The translations under genes and the position numbers were made by a program. A stretch of DNA of 64,000 nucleotides, taken from an uncultured Draconibacterium sp. (lineage in GTDB: Bacteria; Bacteroidota; Bacteroidia; Bacteroidales; Prolixibacteraceae). Below, piece by piece: positions 29,501 to 38,049 of the stretch; the stretch's first letter is position 1; each line of letters starts with the position of its first letter. The stretch spans positions 62,001-126,000 of the forward strand of contig NZ_CAJXYQ010000003.1 in the NCBI RefSeq assembly GCF_913063105.1, in the 5' to 3' direction. The notes beneath the pieces were generated by a model. It worked only from the letters and a program-made list of their open reading frames with translations, was not told the origin of the DNA and did not search any database.

Positions 29501-30259
29501 GTGCGCGAATACAATAAAAAGGTTGATGAACTGGCAATTAGTGCCGATTTATTGGCGCGCTCTGAAAGAGAGTCGGCCTGGCGCGAAATGGCCAAACAAA
29601 TTGCCCACGAAATTAAAAATCCGCTCACCCCAATGAAACTGAATATTCAGTATTTACAGCGCGCCAAGGGACAAAACGAGGAATACAATGAATTTTTGGA
29701 GCGGGTAACCTCAACCTTAATCGAACAAATAGATAACCTCTCGAATATTGCCACCGAGTTTTCGAATTTTGCCAAAATACCAACAGCTCGTAACCAGGTA
29801 TTTTGTTTGGCCGAGCAGTTGCGAAAAACCATCGATTTATACGAAACGCACGATCGGGCAAAAATTGAATTCGACACCAACGGGCAAGAGTGCCTCAATG
29901 TTAATGCCGACCGCGAACAGCTTTCGCGTGCCATTATCAACCTCATCAGAAATGCAATTCAAGCCATTCCCGAAGACCAAAAAGGAGCTGTTTTGTTAAA
30001 GCTTAACCGACGCGAGCACATGGCTGTAATTTCGGTGCAGGATAATGGAATGGGAATACCGCTTGAATTACGCGATAAACTTTTTAGCCCAAGTTTTACT
30101 ACCAAAACAAGCGGTATGGGGCTGGGACTGGCCATTGTAAAAAATATTGTGGAGAATTTTGCAGGGAGAATATGGTTTGAAACTGAGCTGGGCGTTGGCT
30201 CCACTTTTTTCCTTGAAATTCCGGTTTTTAACGAAAACGATGAGTTGCACGAAGTTTAA
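26564..30259 (+). CDS. Giant NtrY-like sensor histidine kinase (1231 aa)
   Basis: A membrane sensor kinase. One N-terminal helix is followed by an extracytoplasmic domain (about 30-205), a block of eight or so helices (about 210-470), a second extracytoplasmic region (about 475-715), two further helices, a Cache-like loop (about 780-910), a helix, and then HAMP (about 940-990). The kinase core has the H box AHEIKNPLTPMKLNIQYLQ with His1015, and HATPase boxes NLIRNAIQAIP, DNGMGIP and GMGLGLAIVKNIVENFAG. It has no adjacent response regulator. It starts 3 bases after rlmH, so translation may be coupled. The ligand is unknown; similarity to NtrY lies in the kinase half. Confidence 0.88.
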   Translation: MGLKQNKYTFLVAAIVFFIVAAIVENSLLRRNPETKLITDFQEQVLVNEQKLALNLSRLGEILKTEDFEEELNEFFAQEETLIRETGFGSLIFRNNELIFWTDRGIAFYNYLEELPGTTGMVRLPNGYYMVDTVCVGDYTAVGFHLVKLRYTYENKYLQSNFYKSYRLPNDYVVRINKNKRGYEIKNTEGAYLFTLLPYGKYLCTTNQLYFPAAFYFLGLILLLFYFRKEFVEQDAPFFLKLVSLGVALFIVYWIHLIFEVPKVFFHLRFFGPDYFAINEWLPSLGDYFLLAMFFLFWIYNFAIDLNIEDLQKNSTLPRKMVIALLLLFNASLYLLVDYFIKELIFNSTISFALNKIIAISPQSIMGVFSMGLLLLGVVFFTIRINEKILKDFTLFYLIVLVLAISLFFAGVQYLAVHNVSIYALLLFITCALLASLISRHYLHTFTLSYLIIYVAVVSLYSLFIINRTISKKDREHQKLLAVTLVTERDPAAEVFMTEVQYQINRDSAIINSLLFQREFVDVEEYFRQSYFNTYFRRYLLNIYVCRSIDSLITEPDNRMVLCREYLDQKIEAEGIQVPGTGFYFMDNMNGRISYTGRFNYPLADDGRGVSIYIDLDSDLLFEGIGFPELLIDKSMARSDIYQKFNYAKYYAGELTDKFGEYNYNYNGHVYLKSDDEFSYLRQDQLEHLVYHTSEQNYVVVSRVLLSPIDYLISFPYLFVFYFLTLLVVLMVVNQSIRERRVFFDLKFKIQAAIISIVFISLLVVAAVTLFYNVKEYRQKHQNDLNEKMKSIAEEIDHRLEDKEEITPELEIWLHRELAKLSNIFRTDINIYGVDGDLIASSRLEIFERGLVSTKINARANYEVYQNFSISYFQPENIGKLSYLSAYRPIINNRGNYLGVINLPYFIRQDNYSQEISTFIVAFINLYVLLFLASIIAAVFIANQITKPLVVIQENLQKMQLGKRNEPIQYSRKDEIGSLVREYNKKVDELAISADLLARSERESAWREMAKQIAHEIKNPLTPMKLNIQYLQRAKGQNEEYNEFLERVTSTLIEQIDNLSNIATEFSNFAKIPTARNQVFCLAEQLRKTIDLYETHDRAKIEFDTNGQECLNVNADREQLSRAIINLIRNAIQAIPEDQKGAVLLKLNRREHMAVISVQDNGMGIPLELRDKLFSPSFTTKTSGMGLGLAIVKNIVENFAGRIWFETELGVGSTFFLEIPVFNENDELHEV

Positions 30260-30289
30260 ATAAAATAAACATGTGATAAAACAATACGA

Positions 30290-30688
30290 ATGACACCATT
30301 ATCTTTTAAACAAATAACAGCACGTTTGCACACCATAAAATTTCCGGAGATTGATGTTGTTATCGGTATAGGATCGGGCGGAGTGCCTGCAGCCACCATG
30401 CTGGCTTATCATTTAAAATCGGAACTGTTTGTGATGACACTGAATTATCGCGACGAGCAAAATAATCCGCGCTACGAGGAACCGAAAGTGCTGGAAAAAG
30501 CCAACTGGAACTTAGCCGGCCAACGTATTTTATTGGTTGATGATGTTTCGGTTTCGGGGAAAACAATGAATGCCGCTTTAAAACAACTAAAAGGGCTGAA
30601 CGTGCAAACTTGTGCAATGAAAGGGAAAGCCGATTTTGTGCTATTCCCTGAAATAAAAGATTGTGTTAAGTGGCCATGGAAACCCTGA
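30290..30688 (+). CDS. Phosphoribosyltransferase
   Basis: A compact 132-residue type I PRTase. The PRPP-binding signature is visible as ILLVDDVSVSGKTMNAAL (two acidic residues followed by SGKT), and the PPi-loop region as VIGIGSGGVPAATMLAYHL. Members of this short group include xanthine/guanine-type PRTases and ComF-like proteins; the substrate base cannot be assigned. It follows the sensor kinase by 30 bases. Confidence 0.85.
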   Translation: MTPLSFKQITARLHTIKFPEIDVVIGIGSGGVPAATMLAYHLKSELFVMTLNYRDEQNNPRYEEPKVLEKANWNLAGQRILLVDDVSVSGKTMNAALKQLKGLNVQTCAMKGKADFVLFPEIKDCVKWPWKP

Positions 30689-30797
30689 ATTTTATTACTG
30701 GACAGGGCATAATTTTAATATTTTTACTTGAGGCCTGTTAAATTAAAAACAGCGTAAAGTTTGTAACAGGCAACAGTATTTTCATCAATTTTTAAGT

Positions 30798-31268
30798 ATG
30801 AAACCAATAAATTTTTTGTTTGTTTTTGGTCTGATCTACCTTCTGTCGTGTTCGCAACCTACATCAAAAGAAGATTACCTAAACAAGTTTAGCCGCTTTG
30901 TTCAGCGGGTGGAAGAAAACCATAAAAAATATACTACTAATGACTGGGAATGGGCCGATAAAAAGTTTGAACGATACAATTCAGAATGGTATATAAACTA
31001 CCGCAATGAATTTACTTTTGAAGATCAGATAAAAATAAAAGGATTGATTATTAAATACCATGCCTTAAAGAACAAGGAGAGTATTGGCGATTTGTTACAC
31101 GATCTTTTTAAAGATGATGTAAATAACATTGGCGACAAATTTCAACAATATGTTGATGAAGACCTGGATGAGGATCTGGACAAGATTATAGATGGAGCAA
31201 CAGAAATTGGCGACTCAGCGGTTAAAGTGTTAGAACAAGTGGTAAAAGAATTAGACGAATCTTTTTAG
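30798..31268 (+). CDS. Predicted lipoprotein, acidic and helical
   Basis: A 156-residue lipoprotein with lipobox LLSC at residues 15-18 and a mature region rich in Asp, Glu and Lys. The pattern FSRFVQRVEENHKKYTTNDWEWADKKFE resembles small Bacteroidota lipoproteins of the DUF6565 type, a tentative identification. The C-terminal third repeats acidic helical elements (DEDLDEDLDKIIDGATEIGD). Upstream is a short inverted repeat (GCCTGTTA / TAACAGGC at 30733-30740 and 30764-30771). Function unknown. Confidence 0.7.
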   Translation: MKPINFLFVFGLIYLLSCSQPTSKEDYLNKFSRFVQRVEENHKKYTTNDWEWADKKFERYNSEWYINYRNEFTFEDQIKIKGLIIKYHALKNKESIGDLLHDLFKDDVNNIGDKFQQYVDEDLDEDLDKIIDGATEIGDSAVKVLEQVVKELDESF

Positions 31269-31331
31269 GGCAAAACCTTGATTTTGTGTGGTTTAAAATA
31301 AGCTATAATTTGATTAATTCAAAGGCTTGTG

Positions 31332-32402
31332 CTATTCAATGCAACGCTCCATTAAGTCTTTTGGAACCGATAAAAACAAAGAGACACTGGCATAAGGTGC
31401 CCCCGAAACGGTTGATTTAATCAGGTAGTCGGTATCAGGGCGGGGCAGTGTACTTCCTGATTTAAAGTTTGATTCGGTAACATTGAAATTAATATTGTTG
31501 GAGTAGCCAAATTTAGCCTCAAAACCAACCCACCTGTTTATTTTAGTAATAATCCCCACCGTTGCGTCGATGGTGGACTGACGTAGCTGAATACTTTCAG
31601 TTTCACTTAAAACGGTATCGTCAACCCGTACGGTATAACTGGTTCCCGATATTTCGGCATCGCAGAAAACATAAAAATTATTATTCACACGTTTCCAGGC
31701 TTTAAATCCCTGGGGCAACAATAAATCAATACCAATTCCATTTGCGTACCGTTTAGAGTAGTTAAACACAGGGTAAATTGATGGTTCGCCAAAGGTATAG
31801 CCAAAATATGCCCCAAAAGCGTAATAAGTATTTCGGTCTTTACGTATGGCATATCCCAGGGCAAGCGACGATTTTAGCAGGTCGCCAAATGAAAAGTACT
31901 TTTCGTCCTGGATATGAAAGTCGCCGGCCAGGTTCCAGCTGGTTTGCATCACCAGCGAACGGTTGTCGTTCAGGTGAAAAAGTCCTTTCATATCAAGGCC
32001 TAATCGCCGCAGATTCCGATCATTCAGCCCCACATACATGGGGTAGTCATCAGGTTCCAGATCTTCAAAATAGAACTGTTCGTTTACATAACGAAATCCA
32101 CCGGTAAGTTTAACCCGCTGTTTGTTAATTAAAGGGAATTTTAGCCGGGCTGTAACCGTTCTGTTACCCGTAATTTCAGCCGATCCGTTGCCAATTTCTT
32201 CCAAATCGGATGTGGAGGAAATGTTGTACTGAAAAGGCCCTTCCATTTTTAAATAGAAAAAACGCGTGGGAAGGTTGTTTTCAAAATACGGAGTCCAGTC
32301 TTCGCGAGAGAGTGTATCTTGTGCAAAACTATGCGTACAAAACAAAATTAATATGATTCCCAAAAAATATTTCACAAGGCTAATAACGTTCAATCTTTTC
32401 AA
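31332..32402 (-). CDS. Outer-membrane beta-barrel protein
   Basis: A protein of about 356 residues with a signal peptide (YFLGIILILFCTHSFAQ) and a mature part of alternating aromatic/polar strands (TVTARLKFPLINKQRVKLTGGFRYV, KRYANGIGIDLLLPQGFKAW), consistent with an outer-membrane barrel, perhaps of the DUF6268 type. There is no ATG: the TTG at 32402 overlaps the TGA stop of the phosphatase gene; a GTG nine codons in, directly before the signal helix, is an alternative. Last of three overlapping genes (33031-36663, 32399-33034, this one). Confidence 0.72.
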   Translation of the reverse strand: MKRLNVISLVKYFLGIILILFCTHSFAQDTLSREDWTPYFENNLPTRFFYLKMEGPFQYNISSTSDLEEIGNGSAEITGNRTVTARLKFPLINKQRVKLTGGFRYVNEQFYFEDLEPDDYPMYVGLNDRNLRRLGLDMKGLFHLNDNRSLVMQTSWNLAGDFHIQDEKYFSFGDLLKSSLALGYAIRKDRNTYYAFGAYFGYTFGEPSIYPVFNYSKRYANGIGIDLLLPQGFKAWKRVNNNFYVFCDAEISGTSYTVRVDDTVLSETESIQLRQSTIDATVGIITKINRWVGFEAKFGYSNNINFNVTESNFKSGSTLPRPDTDYLIKSTVSGAPYASVSLFLSVPKDLMERCIE

Positions 32403-33034
32403 TTATTATATTTTTTTAAAACTGTTGCTCCAAGGTTCTCTTTCCCCTTGTTTTTAATAACAACCCAGCCTCTTTGCTCCAGTTCTTTTGCAATGTTTCT
32501 ATTTATAAACCCGTGGGTAACAAGTACAACCTGATTGTTGTGTTCCGCTTTTTTTTCAATAAACGAACATACCTTGTTCACTCGTTCTTTGGCCTCCTGA
32601 AAAGATTCCGTTCCGGGTTTTTCGAGGCCCATTAGCCACAGCGCACGCGATAAGGAAGTCCAGCCTTTATACGGTAATACCAGCGGTAGCCACACCATGT
32701 GCATTTCAAATTCGTTGAGCTCTTTTAGCGATACCAAAATGGCCGAGTCGCCATAAAGTTTTAGTCCAGTGGCAACCGATCGTGATAAGTTGCTAACATA
32801 AATGGTATCGGTTAATCTATCCGGCACTTTTTGTAATACGGTATCCGGATTAAACTGGCTGATTGGAGCGGTGTCGTATGAATTGCGAAGCCTGGCTGCT
32901 TTTTTTGCACCCATCCATCCATTGTGTTCGAGTTTAACTTCGGCATGCCGGATTAGCACCACCTCCTGTGCATTTATTTGGTGCACAGGCCACAAGGCTA
33001 CAAGTATTAAAAGGCTACAAACTACTGTCTTCAA
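32399..33034 (-). CDS. Secreted histidine-phosphatase-superfamily protein
   Basis: A 211-residue phosphoglycerate-mutase-like phosphatase exported by a signal peptide (LLILVALWPVHQINAQ). The catalytic motif is LIRHAEV (His30; most members have RHG or RHA), with the second catalytic His in VVLVTHGFINR. The start is TTG at 33034, overlapping the upstream TGA by four bases (TTGA); no ATG is available near the signal peptide. Likely hydrolyses a phosphate ester in the periplasm. Co-translated with the upstream outer-membrane fusion protein and the downstream barrel. Confidence 0.85.
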   Translation of the reverse strand: MKTVVCSLLILVALWPVHQINAQEVVLIRHAEVKLEHNGWMGAKKAARLRNSYDTAPISQFNPDTVLQKVPDRLTDTIYVSNLSRSVATGLKLYGDSAILVSLKELNEFEMHMVWLPLVLPYKGWTSLSRALWLMGLEKPGTESFQEAKERVNKVCSFIEKKAEHNNQVVLVTHGFINRNIAKELEQRGWVVIKNKGKENLGATVLKKYNN

Positions 33035-36000
33035 AACAAAAAGCTAAAGTTAAATTGAACTAACGTTTCTTCGCGGCTTTTGTTTAAAGTGGCGGTAACA
33101 ATGGCCATTTTAAAAGGCGATAACCAAATCCCAGCACCATAGCCGTTGTGCCATTTTGATGAGCTTTCATTATCGAGCCAAACCCGGCCAATATCGTCGA
33201 ATAAAAGCAGGCCAAGTTCACCGGTTAAGAGGTAATTTTTAAAATCAATTACTTTAAAACGCAGTTCACTGTTGAGGTAAGCACTGGCATCGCCATAAAA
33301 GCGTGTTTTTCGGAAACCACGCAAGTTTGTTTTTCCATCTAAAATAGCAGCATCGTGAAAATAAAAATCGCCAAATATTTTTTCGCCACCAATGCGCATG
33401 GCTAAAACCGTGCGCGGGTATTTGTTAAAACTTAACAAGGTGGCTGCCGTTCCGCCAATTTTAGTAAAATTGGGTTCGTTTCCGTGCAGGTTTACAAAGT
33501 GCTTAGCCGATGCATTTAGTACAAATCCGCGTGTTGGCCTAAAATCTTTATTCAGATTCTGATATTCGTAATAGCCACCTAAAATGGCATACTGTTTTTG
33601 TCCCAGGTTCGCAGGAGAAAGGTTGTTTTGCTCGAAATTGGAAATGAATTTATCTTCCAGGTTTTGTGTGTCGTTCAGCTTCCAGCTGGCTTGTAGCCCA
33701 ATTTTATGTTCGTTAATGGGGTGGTCTTTATGCAGGTCTTCCTCGTCGTACCGGGCCCAAACCGATTCGCCAAATCGTTTCTGCAGCGAGAAGGCAGCAA
33801 CAATTCTCTGTTGTTTTGTTCTGAAATACTTATAGTCGTACCCCGGAAACTGGTGGCTGGTTTCGTTCCCCAACCCGTAATAGTTGGTGGTGTAATTGGG
33901 GCCACTAATATCAATTCCAAATATGGCATCTAGTCCATTGTTTGTTGATAGTGATTCAAACTGTGCTTTTATATTAAAAGCTGAGTTTTTTATGGCGTAG
34001 TCGCCTATTAAAGAAGTTTTCAGGTCGCGACGGAAACGTTGTTTATACCACGATCGACCATAGCCCAGGTAAACTCCATCGTCGGCATTGTATCCGCCCG
34101 ATGCCAGGGGCATTCCAATATCAGGTTTAAAATATTTACGGTCGTATTCATGAATAATTTTGTTATGTGTAAGTTGTTTGTTGGTTCGTCCGATCCCCTT
34201 TACTTTTGTACTCTTTTTTAAATCATAAACAACTGTTTTTGCCCTCAGTCCTGATACTGATGAATTATTTACAACAACATCTTTATCTTGTCCGCCAACA
34301 ATTCGTATTACGGGGCCTTTGTTTACCGATCCGCTTATTTCAAAACGGTCTTCTTCATCTAATCCATAGCAAACCACCTCGCGAGTTTCGTTGGTTTTAA
34401 TGGTTCGCTGGTAAATTTGTTTCCCCTTGGTATCGTCTTTTTTTATGTGGTAAACATTAATTGTTGTTTCCTCATCATTTATTCGGTTAATTTCAAAAAG
34501 ATCTCTTCGTTCGGTACCTGCAATATTTATTCTTTTCGAGAGATAAAGGTAGAGCTCACGGGCCATCTCTTCCATATAATCTTTTCGTTTTAACAGGATT
34601 TTTGCAGTAGAATCGGCCACCATAGGTTGCACCTCTTTCGGAAAAGTCTGCACTGCTTCGTTAATGGCTTCCGGTGTCATTTTGCTCATCAGCATGGCAT
34701 TGGTTTTTTGCCAATCGTTCCAGTCCATCTGGTTTAAAAAGGTGCGATCGAAATAACGGGCATTAAATCCAAGCCCGATAACATATTTTGTTCGGGGCTG
34801 AAAATTCTGGATTTTTGGCAAAATAAATGGCAGCGAGGCAAATCCCGGAAGAATACCCTGGTTTACAAAAAAGGTTTGATCGCGGTCACGCGGAATAGGT
34901 TGGTAGGTAGTAAGACCGTCGTTTTTAAATGAAGCCCAGCGCCATTGGTCGTCGTGCCGGTCCCAGTCGTTTATGTAAATATCAAGTAAGCGGGCACGTA
35001 AAACAGCCAGCTGATCTACCTGGTGGTCTTCGCTTTCAATAATTTTCTCCAATACCTCATCTGTGCCAACAATTTTTTTCGAGTAGCCAAAACTTTTTAA
35101 ATCGCGCCGGTCATTAGCCGGTCGTTCTTCAAATAAAAACAAGCCACTGCGCATGTCTTCTTTATAATGTTGAAACAAGGGGTCCTGCGGCACATAAACA
35201 AGCTCCGGGTTGGTATGAAAAACTCCGGCGTGCTCTGCCAAAACAGCTGCAGGCAATGCAGAGTAGGGGTTCGAAGCCGAAATCTGATCTTGTACAATAT
35301 CTTTAGCAAAGGTTATTTTCATTTCCTCGGGTAGCGCTCCCTCTGCAAACTTTTCAAGCGAACGCAATACGTACTGGTGCCCTTCTTCAGTTTCTAAACG
35401 AACCGATTTTGTTTGCTGTCCGCCGCCGCGTTTAAGTAGCGTCAGACCATTTTTTTCTTTGCTGATGTCAAAAATACGAGCTTCAACTGGTGTGGCCCAA
35501 ACCTGGCGGTAGTTGGTTCCCATCCATTTTTTATACCTGTCGGTGGCCAGGTATTGCCGGCTGGCATAAGTTGTATGTGTTGGTTCCTTAAACAGATCTT
35601 CGCGCTGGGCATTCAGGCGATCTTGTGTTTCAACATTTTTCGAGTATAAAAGCCTGCTGTAAAGGGGTTCCTTTGTTCCCTTTTCAATCGTGAAAAAATT
35701 AAGAACAACATCGCCGTTTTCACATATATCGATGCGCGAAATACCGGCCTTGCTACTGGCAAACTTTGTTTTTTGGTCGTTTACGTAGCTTTGCTTTACC
35801 AACGATCCACTTATAACCTGGTGGATATTGTCGGTTTTAATGTATTGAAGACTGTTCTCTAATGCCGATGCATAAATTACATTCGGGAAACGGTTTAAGA
35901 TACTTTTTAACTGGTGACGCAGGTTTTTGTAATTGGGGTGAACCAGGTCGTGTTTGCCTCCAAGTGTATTTTTATACAGGGCATACGGAAATCCGAAAAT

Positions 36001-36663
36001 ACTGGTAGCAGCAGAAAACTTCCCGCCATGTGGTCCATAAGATTCAATAGGGTGGTAACCGGCCACAATAACCGTTTTGTGCCTGTTGTTACGCAAGGCA
36101 TCCTGCAGCCAGATAAAAACATCTTCGTCTTCTTCAATGCCACATTTCCCGTAACGGGTATCCAATGCGGTTAGCCACCAGTAGGTGTCAATTAAAATAA
36201 TGGTAAGGTCATCGCTAAGCTCTACTTCAGTGGGCCCCGGGCACCCCCAGTCGGTTGTGTAAAAAGTATTTTCAGTAAATGTTTTACCCAATGCCTTGTT
36301 AACTTTCTTTGTATGCTTTTTGCCGGTTTTCCATTCGTTTAAACCATTGGCAAACAGCAAAGGGGTGTTTTTATCTTTTAATTGCGGCGAAAAGGTAAAA
36401 GCAAATTTATCGTCGTGAGTGGTGTAGCTTGAAAAATTGCCGAGAAATACAAATGAGTGTGGCTGAGGAATTTGGGTGAGCTGGCCGATGAAATTATTTT
36501 GTGTTTCAGGCTGTTCGCTTGCCGTGTTGCCGGCTAAAAAAACACTGTATTTAATTGGCTGACTTTGAGCAGAAGAGAATAGGCAACAAAACAACACAAG
36601 AACAAGCGTATTGATTTTAAGCGATTTTATCTTTGTCAGAAAAAGTTTAGTCATTCGTTTCAT
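33031..36663 (-). CDS. Phosphoesterase-like / kinase-like / Omp85-type barrel fusion protein
   Basis: A 1210-residue outer-membrane protein. After a signal peptide (TLVLVLFCCLFSSAQSQ) comes a calcineurin-like phosphoesterase domain (about 35-300) whose metal-ligand motifs are degraded (LAGNTAS, FLGNFSS, NGLNEW instead of GD, GDN, GNHDW); VAGYHPIESYGPHGG remains. A middle domain (about 370-760) carries NDWDRHDDQW (Asp568-Arg-His570) and PIPRDRDQTF (Asp593, Asp595), reminiscent of CotH/FAM20-type kinase signatures. The last 350 residues form a bacterial surface-antigen (Omp85-type) barrel ending in NFSFLF with terminal Phe. ATGs at 36663 and 36654 are possible. First gene of a coupled trio with a phosphatase and a barrel. 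Confidence 0.82.
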   Translation of the reverse strand: MKRMTKLFLTKIKSLKINTLVLVLFCCLFSSAQSQPIKYSVFLAGNTASEQPETQNNFIGQLTQIPQPHSFVFLGNFSSYTTHDDKFAFTFSPQLKDKNTPLLFANGLNEWKTGKKHTKKVNKALGKTFTENTFYTTDWGCPGPTEVELSDDLTIILIDTYWWLTALDTRYGKCGIEEDEDVFIWLQDALRNNRHKTVIVAGYHPIESYGPHGGKFSAATSIFGFPYALYKNTLGGKHDLVHPNYKNLRHQLKSILNRFPNVIYASALENSLQYIKTDNIHQVISGSLVKQSYVNDQKTKFASSKAGISRIDICENGDVVLNFFTIEKGTKEPLYSRLLYSKNVETQDRLNAQREDLFKEPTHTTYASRQYLATDRYKKWMGTNYRQVWATPVEARIFDISKEKNGLTLLKRGGGQQTKSVRLETEEGHQYVLRSLEKFAEGALPEEMKITFAKDIVQDQISASNPYSALPAAVLAEHAGVFHTNPELVYVPQDPLFQHYKEDMRSGLFLFEERPANDRRDLKSFGYSKKIVGTDEVLEKIIESEDHQVDQLAVLRARLLDIYINDWDRHDDQWRWASFKNDGLTTYQPIPRDRDQTFFVNQGILPGFASLPFILPKIQNFQPRTKYVIGLGFNARYFDRTFLNQMDWNDWQKTNAMLMSKMTPEAINEAVQTFPKEVQPMVADSTAKILLKRKDYMEEMARELYLYLSKRINIAGTERRDLFEINRINDEETTINVYHIKKDDTKGKQIYQRTIKTNETREVVCYGLDEEDRFEISGSVNKGPVIRIVGGQDKDVVVNNSSVSGLRAKTVVYDLKKSTKVKGIGRTNKQLTHNKIIHEYDRKYFKPDIGMPLASGGYNADDGVYLGYGRSWYKQRFRRDLKTSLIGDYAIKNSAFNIKAQFESLSTNNGLDAIFGIDISGPNYTTNYYGLGNETSHQFPGYDYKYFRTKQQRIVAAFSLQKRFGESVWARYDEEDLHKDHPINEHKIGLQASWKLNDTQNLEDKFISNFEQNNLSPANLGQKQYAILGGYYEYQNLNKDFRPTRGFVLNASAKHFVNLHGNEPNFTKIGGTAATLLSFNKYPRTVLAMRIGGEKIFGDFYFHDAAILDGKTNLRGFRKTRFYGDASAYLNSELRFKVIDFKNYLLTGELGLLLFDDIGRVWLDNESSSKWHNGYGAGIWLSPFKMAIVTATLNKSREETLVQFNFSFLF

Positions 36664-36670
36664 ATTTTAA

Positions 36671-36678
36671 CAAATATA
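36671..36678 (-). promoter_or_regulatory. Putative -7 box for the outer-membrane trio
   Basis: The minus strand reads TATATTTG, an exact TAnnTTTG match, ending eight bases before the first ATG. Transcription would start at or just before the start codon, favouring the second ATG at 36654 or a nearly leaderless mRNA. Confidence 0.4.
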
Positions 36679-36851
36679 ACCTTTATGCCAAAATGGTTCT
36701 TCCTGTTTTATCGCTTAAAAACCACAAAAACAGGTATGCTGTGCAGATAAATATTTTCTTTGAATCAAAAGTAGTTATTTTTAACTTCAGCAAAATTTCG
36801 ATTAGTGGTGTTTTTTACGGAGTTTTGTTAGGTGTAAACAAATAAGCCAAA

Positions 36852-38033
36852 ATGACGGATAAAAGAGGTAATATGAAAATAATAGAAGAGGTTAAAGATT
36901 TTACCATAAATTATTACGAGGCCAATGTTTCGTCGTTGCTGAATTACCATTCGATTGAACATACCCGTTTGGTAGCCGATGTTTCGGAACGCATTGCTGA
37001 AGCAGAAAAACTGGATGACACAAAAAAAAGTATTGTTGTTGTGGCCGCCTGGTTTCACGATATCGGGCATGCGGTTTCGTTAAAAGACCATGAAACGGAG
37101 AGTTGCAAAATTGCTAAGCAATTTTTATCGGAGAAAGGGATGGATGAAGCTTTTATGGCGGAGGTTGAGAAATGCATTTGCTCAACAAAAATGGGAGCGC
37201 CAAAAAACACCCTGCTTGAAGAGATTTTGGGAGATGCCGACCATGCACATGCCGGGATGGATAATTTTATGGAAATTTCGAATTTGCTGCGTAAAGAGAT
37301 GTGTAATTTTGTAGAGCGAAAGTGCTCGAAATTAGATTATTGGAAACAAACACTGGAGTTTATTCTGGATGTAAAATTTTATACCGAATATGCCAAAACA
37401 AATTTCGAACCGGTGCGTATTCAGAACATCAAAAGAGTGGAGAAACGCATAAAAAAGTTATCGGTAGAAAAAGCTTCGGAGTTACCCAAAAATGCACCCC
37501 GAAGTACGGCCCGGGGTATTGAAACCATGTTTAGGTTAACCGCGCGTAATCAAATAAATCTGAGTTCGATTGCCGACAATAAAGCCAATATAATGCTTAC
37601 CATAAATGCCGTTTTAGTGTCGGTTTTAATGAGTACCAGTGCTTTAACCTTACGCACAAGCGAACAAAATTTTCTGGTTCCGGGTATGGTGTTACTAATT
37701 GGCTGCCTGATTTCACTAATATTTGCTATCCTGTCGGTAATCCCAAAGTTTGGAACCGGAAATTACAGCAACGAAGATTTTAAAAAGCGTAAACTAAACC
37801 TCTTGTTTTTTGGCAACTTTTTTAAAATGCCCTACGAAACTTACGAGAAAGGTGTAAAGGATATGATGAACGATTACGATTATTTGTACGGTACACTTAC
37901 CAAAGATCAATACAATTTGGGTAAGGTTTTGGCCAAAAAATATAAATTGCTCCGCTATTCCTACAATGTGTTTATGATTAGTTTTGTGAGTGCAGTAATT
38001 ACTTTCTTAGTTGTTTACGTTTCTAAAATGTAG
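36852..38033 (+). CDS. HD-domain phosphohydrolase fused to PycTM (Pycsar effector-like)
   Basis: A 393-residue membrane protein. Residues 1-200 form an HD domain with a complete metal set: His33 and His37 in NYHSIEHT, His69-Asp70 in AAWFHDIGH and Asp128 in ILGDADHAH; YHxxxHT resembles the entry motif of HD-type nucleotide phosphodiesterases. Residues about 225-393 match PycTM/DUF5706: ARNQINLSSIADNKANIML, then helices at about 247-266 and 274-296, and a last helix at 371-391. PycTM is the membrane-disrupting module of Pycsar antiphage effectors, which normally carries a cNMP-sensing domain. The cyclase gene begins 16 bases downstream. Role as defence effector or signal-degrading enzyme is inference. 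Confidence 0.85.
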   Translation: MTDKRGNMKIIEEVKDFTINYYEANVSSLLNYHSIEHTRLVADVSERIAEAEKLDDTKKSIVVVAAWFHDIGHAVSLKDHETESCKIAKQFLSEKGMDEAFMAEVEKCICSTKMGAPKNTLLEEILGDADHAHAGMDNFMEISNLLRKEMCNFVERKCSKLDYWKQTLEFILDVKFYTEYAKTNFEPVRIQNIKRVEKRIKKLSVEKASELPKNAPRSTARGIETMFRLTARNQINLSSIADNKANIMLTINAVLVSVLMSTSALTLRTSEQNFLVPGMVLLIGCLISLIFAILSVIPKFGTGNYSNEDFKKRKLNLLFFGNFFKMPYETYEKGVKDMMNDYDYLYGTLTKDQYNLGKVLAKKYKLLRYSYNVFMISFVSAVITFLVVYVSKM

Positions 38034-38049
38034 TTCTTTAAACTCATCA

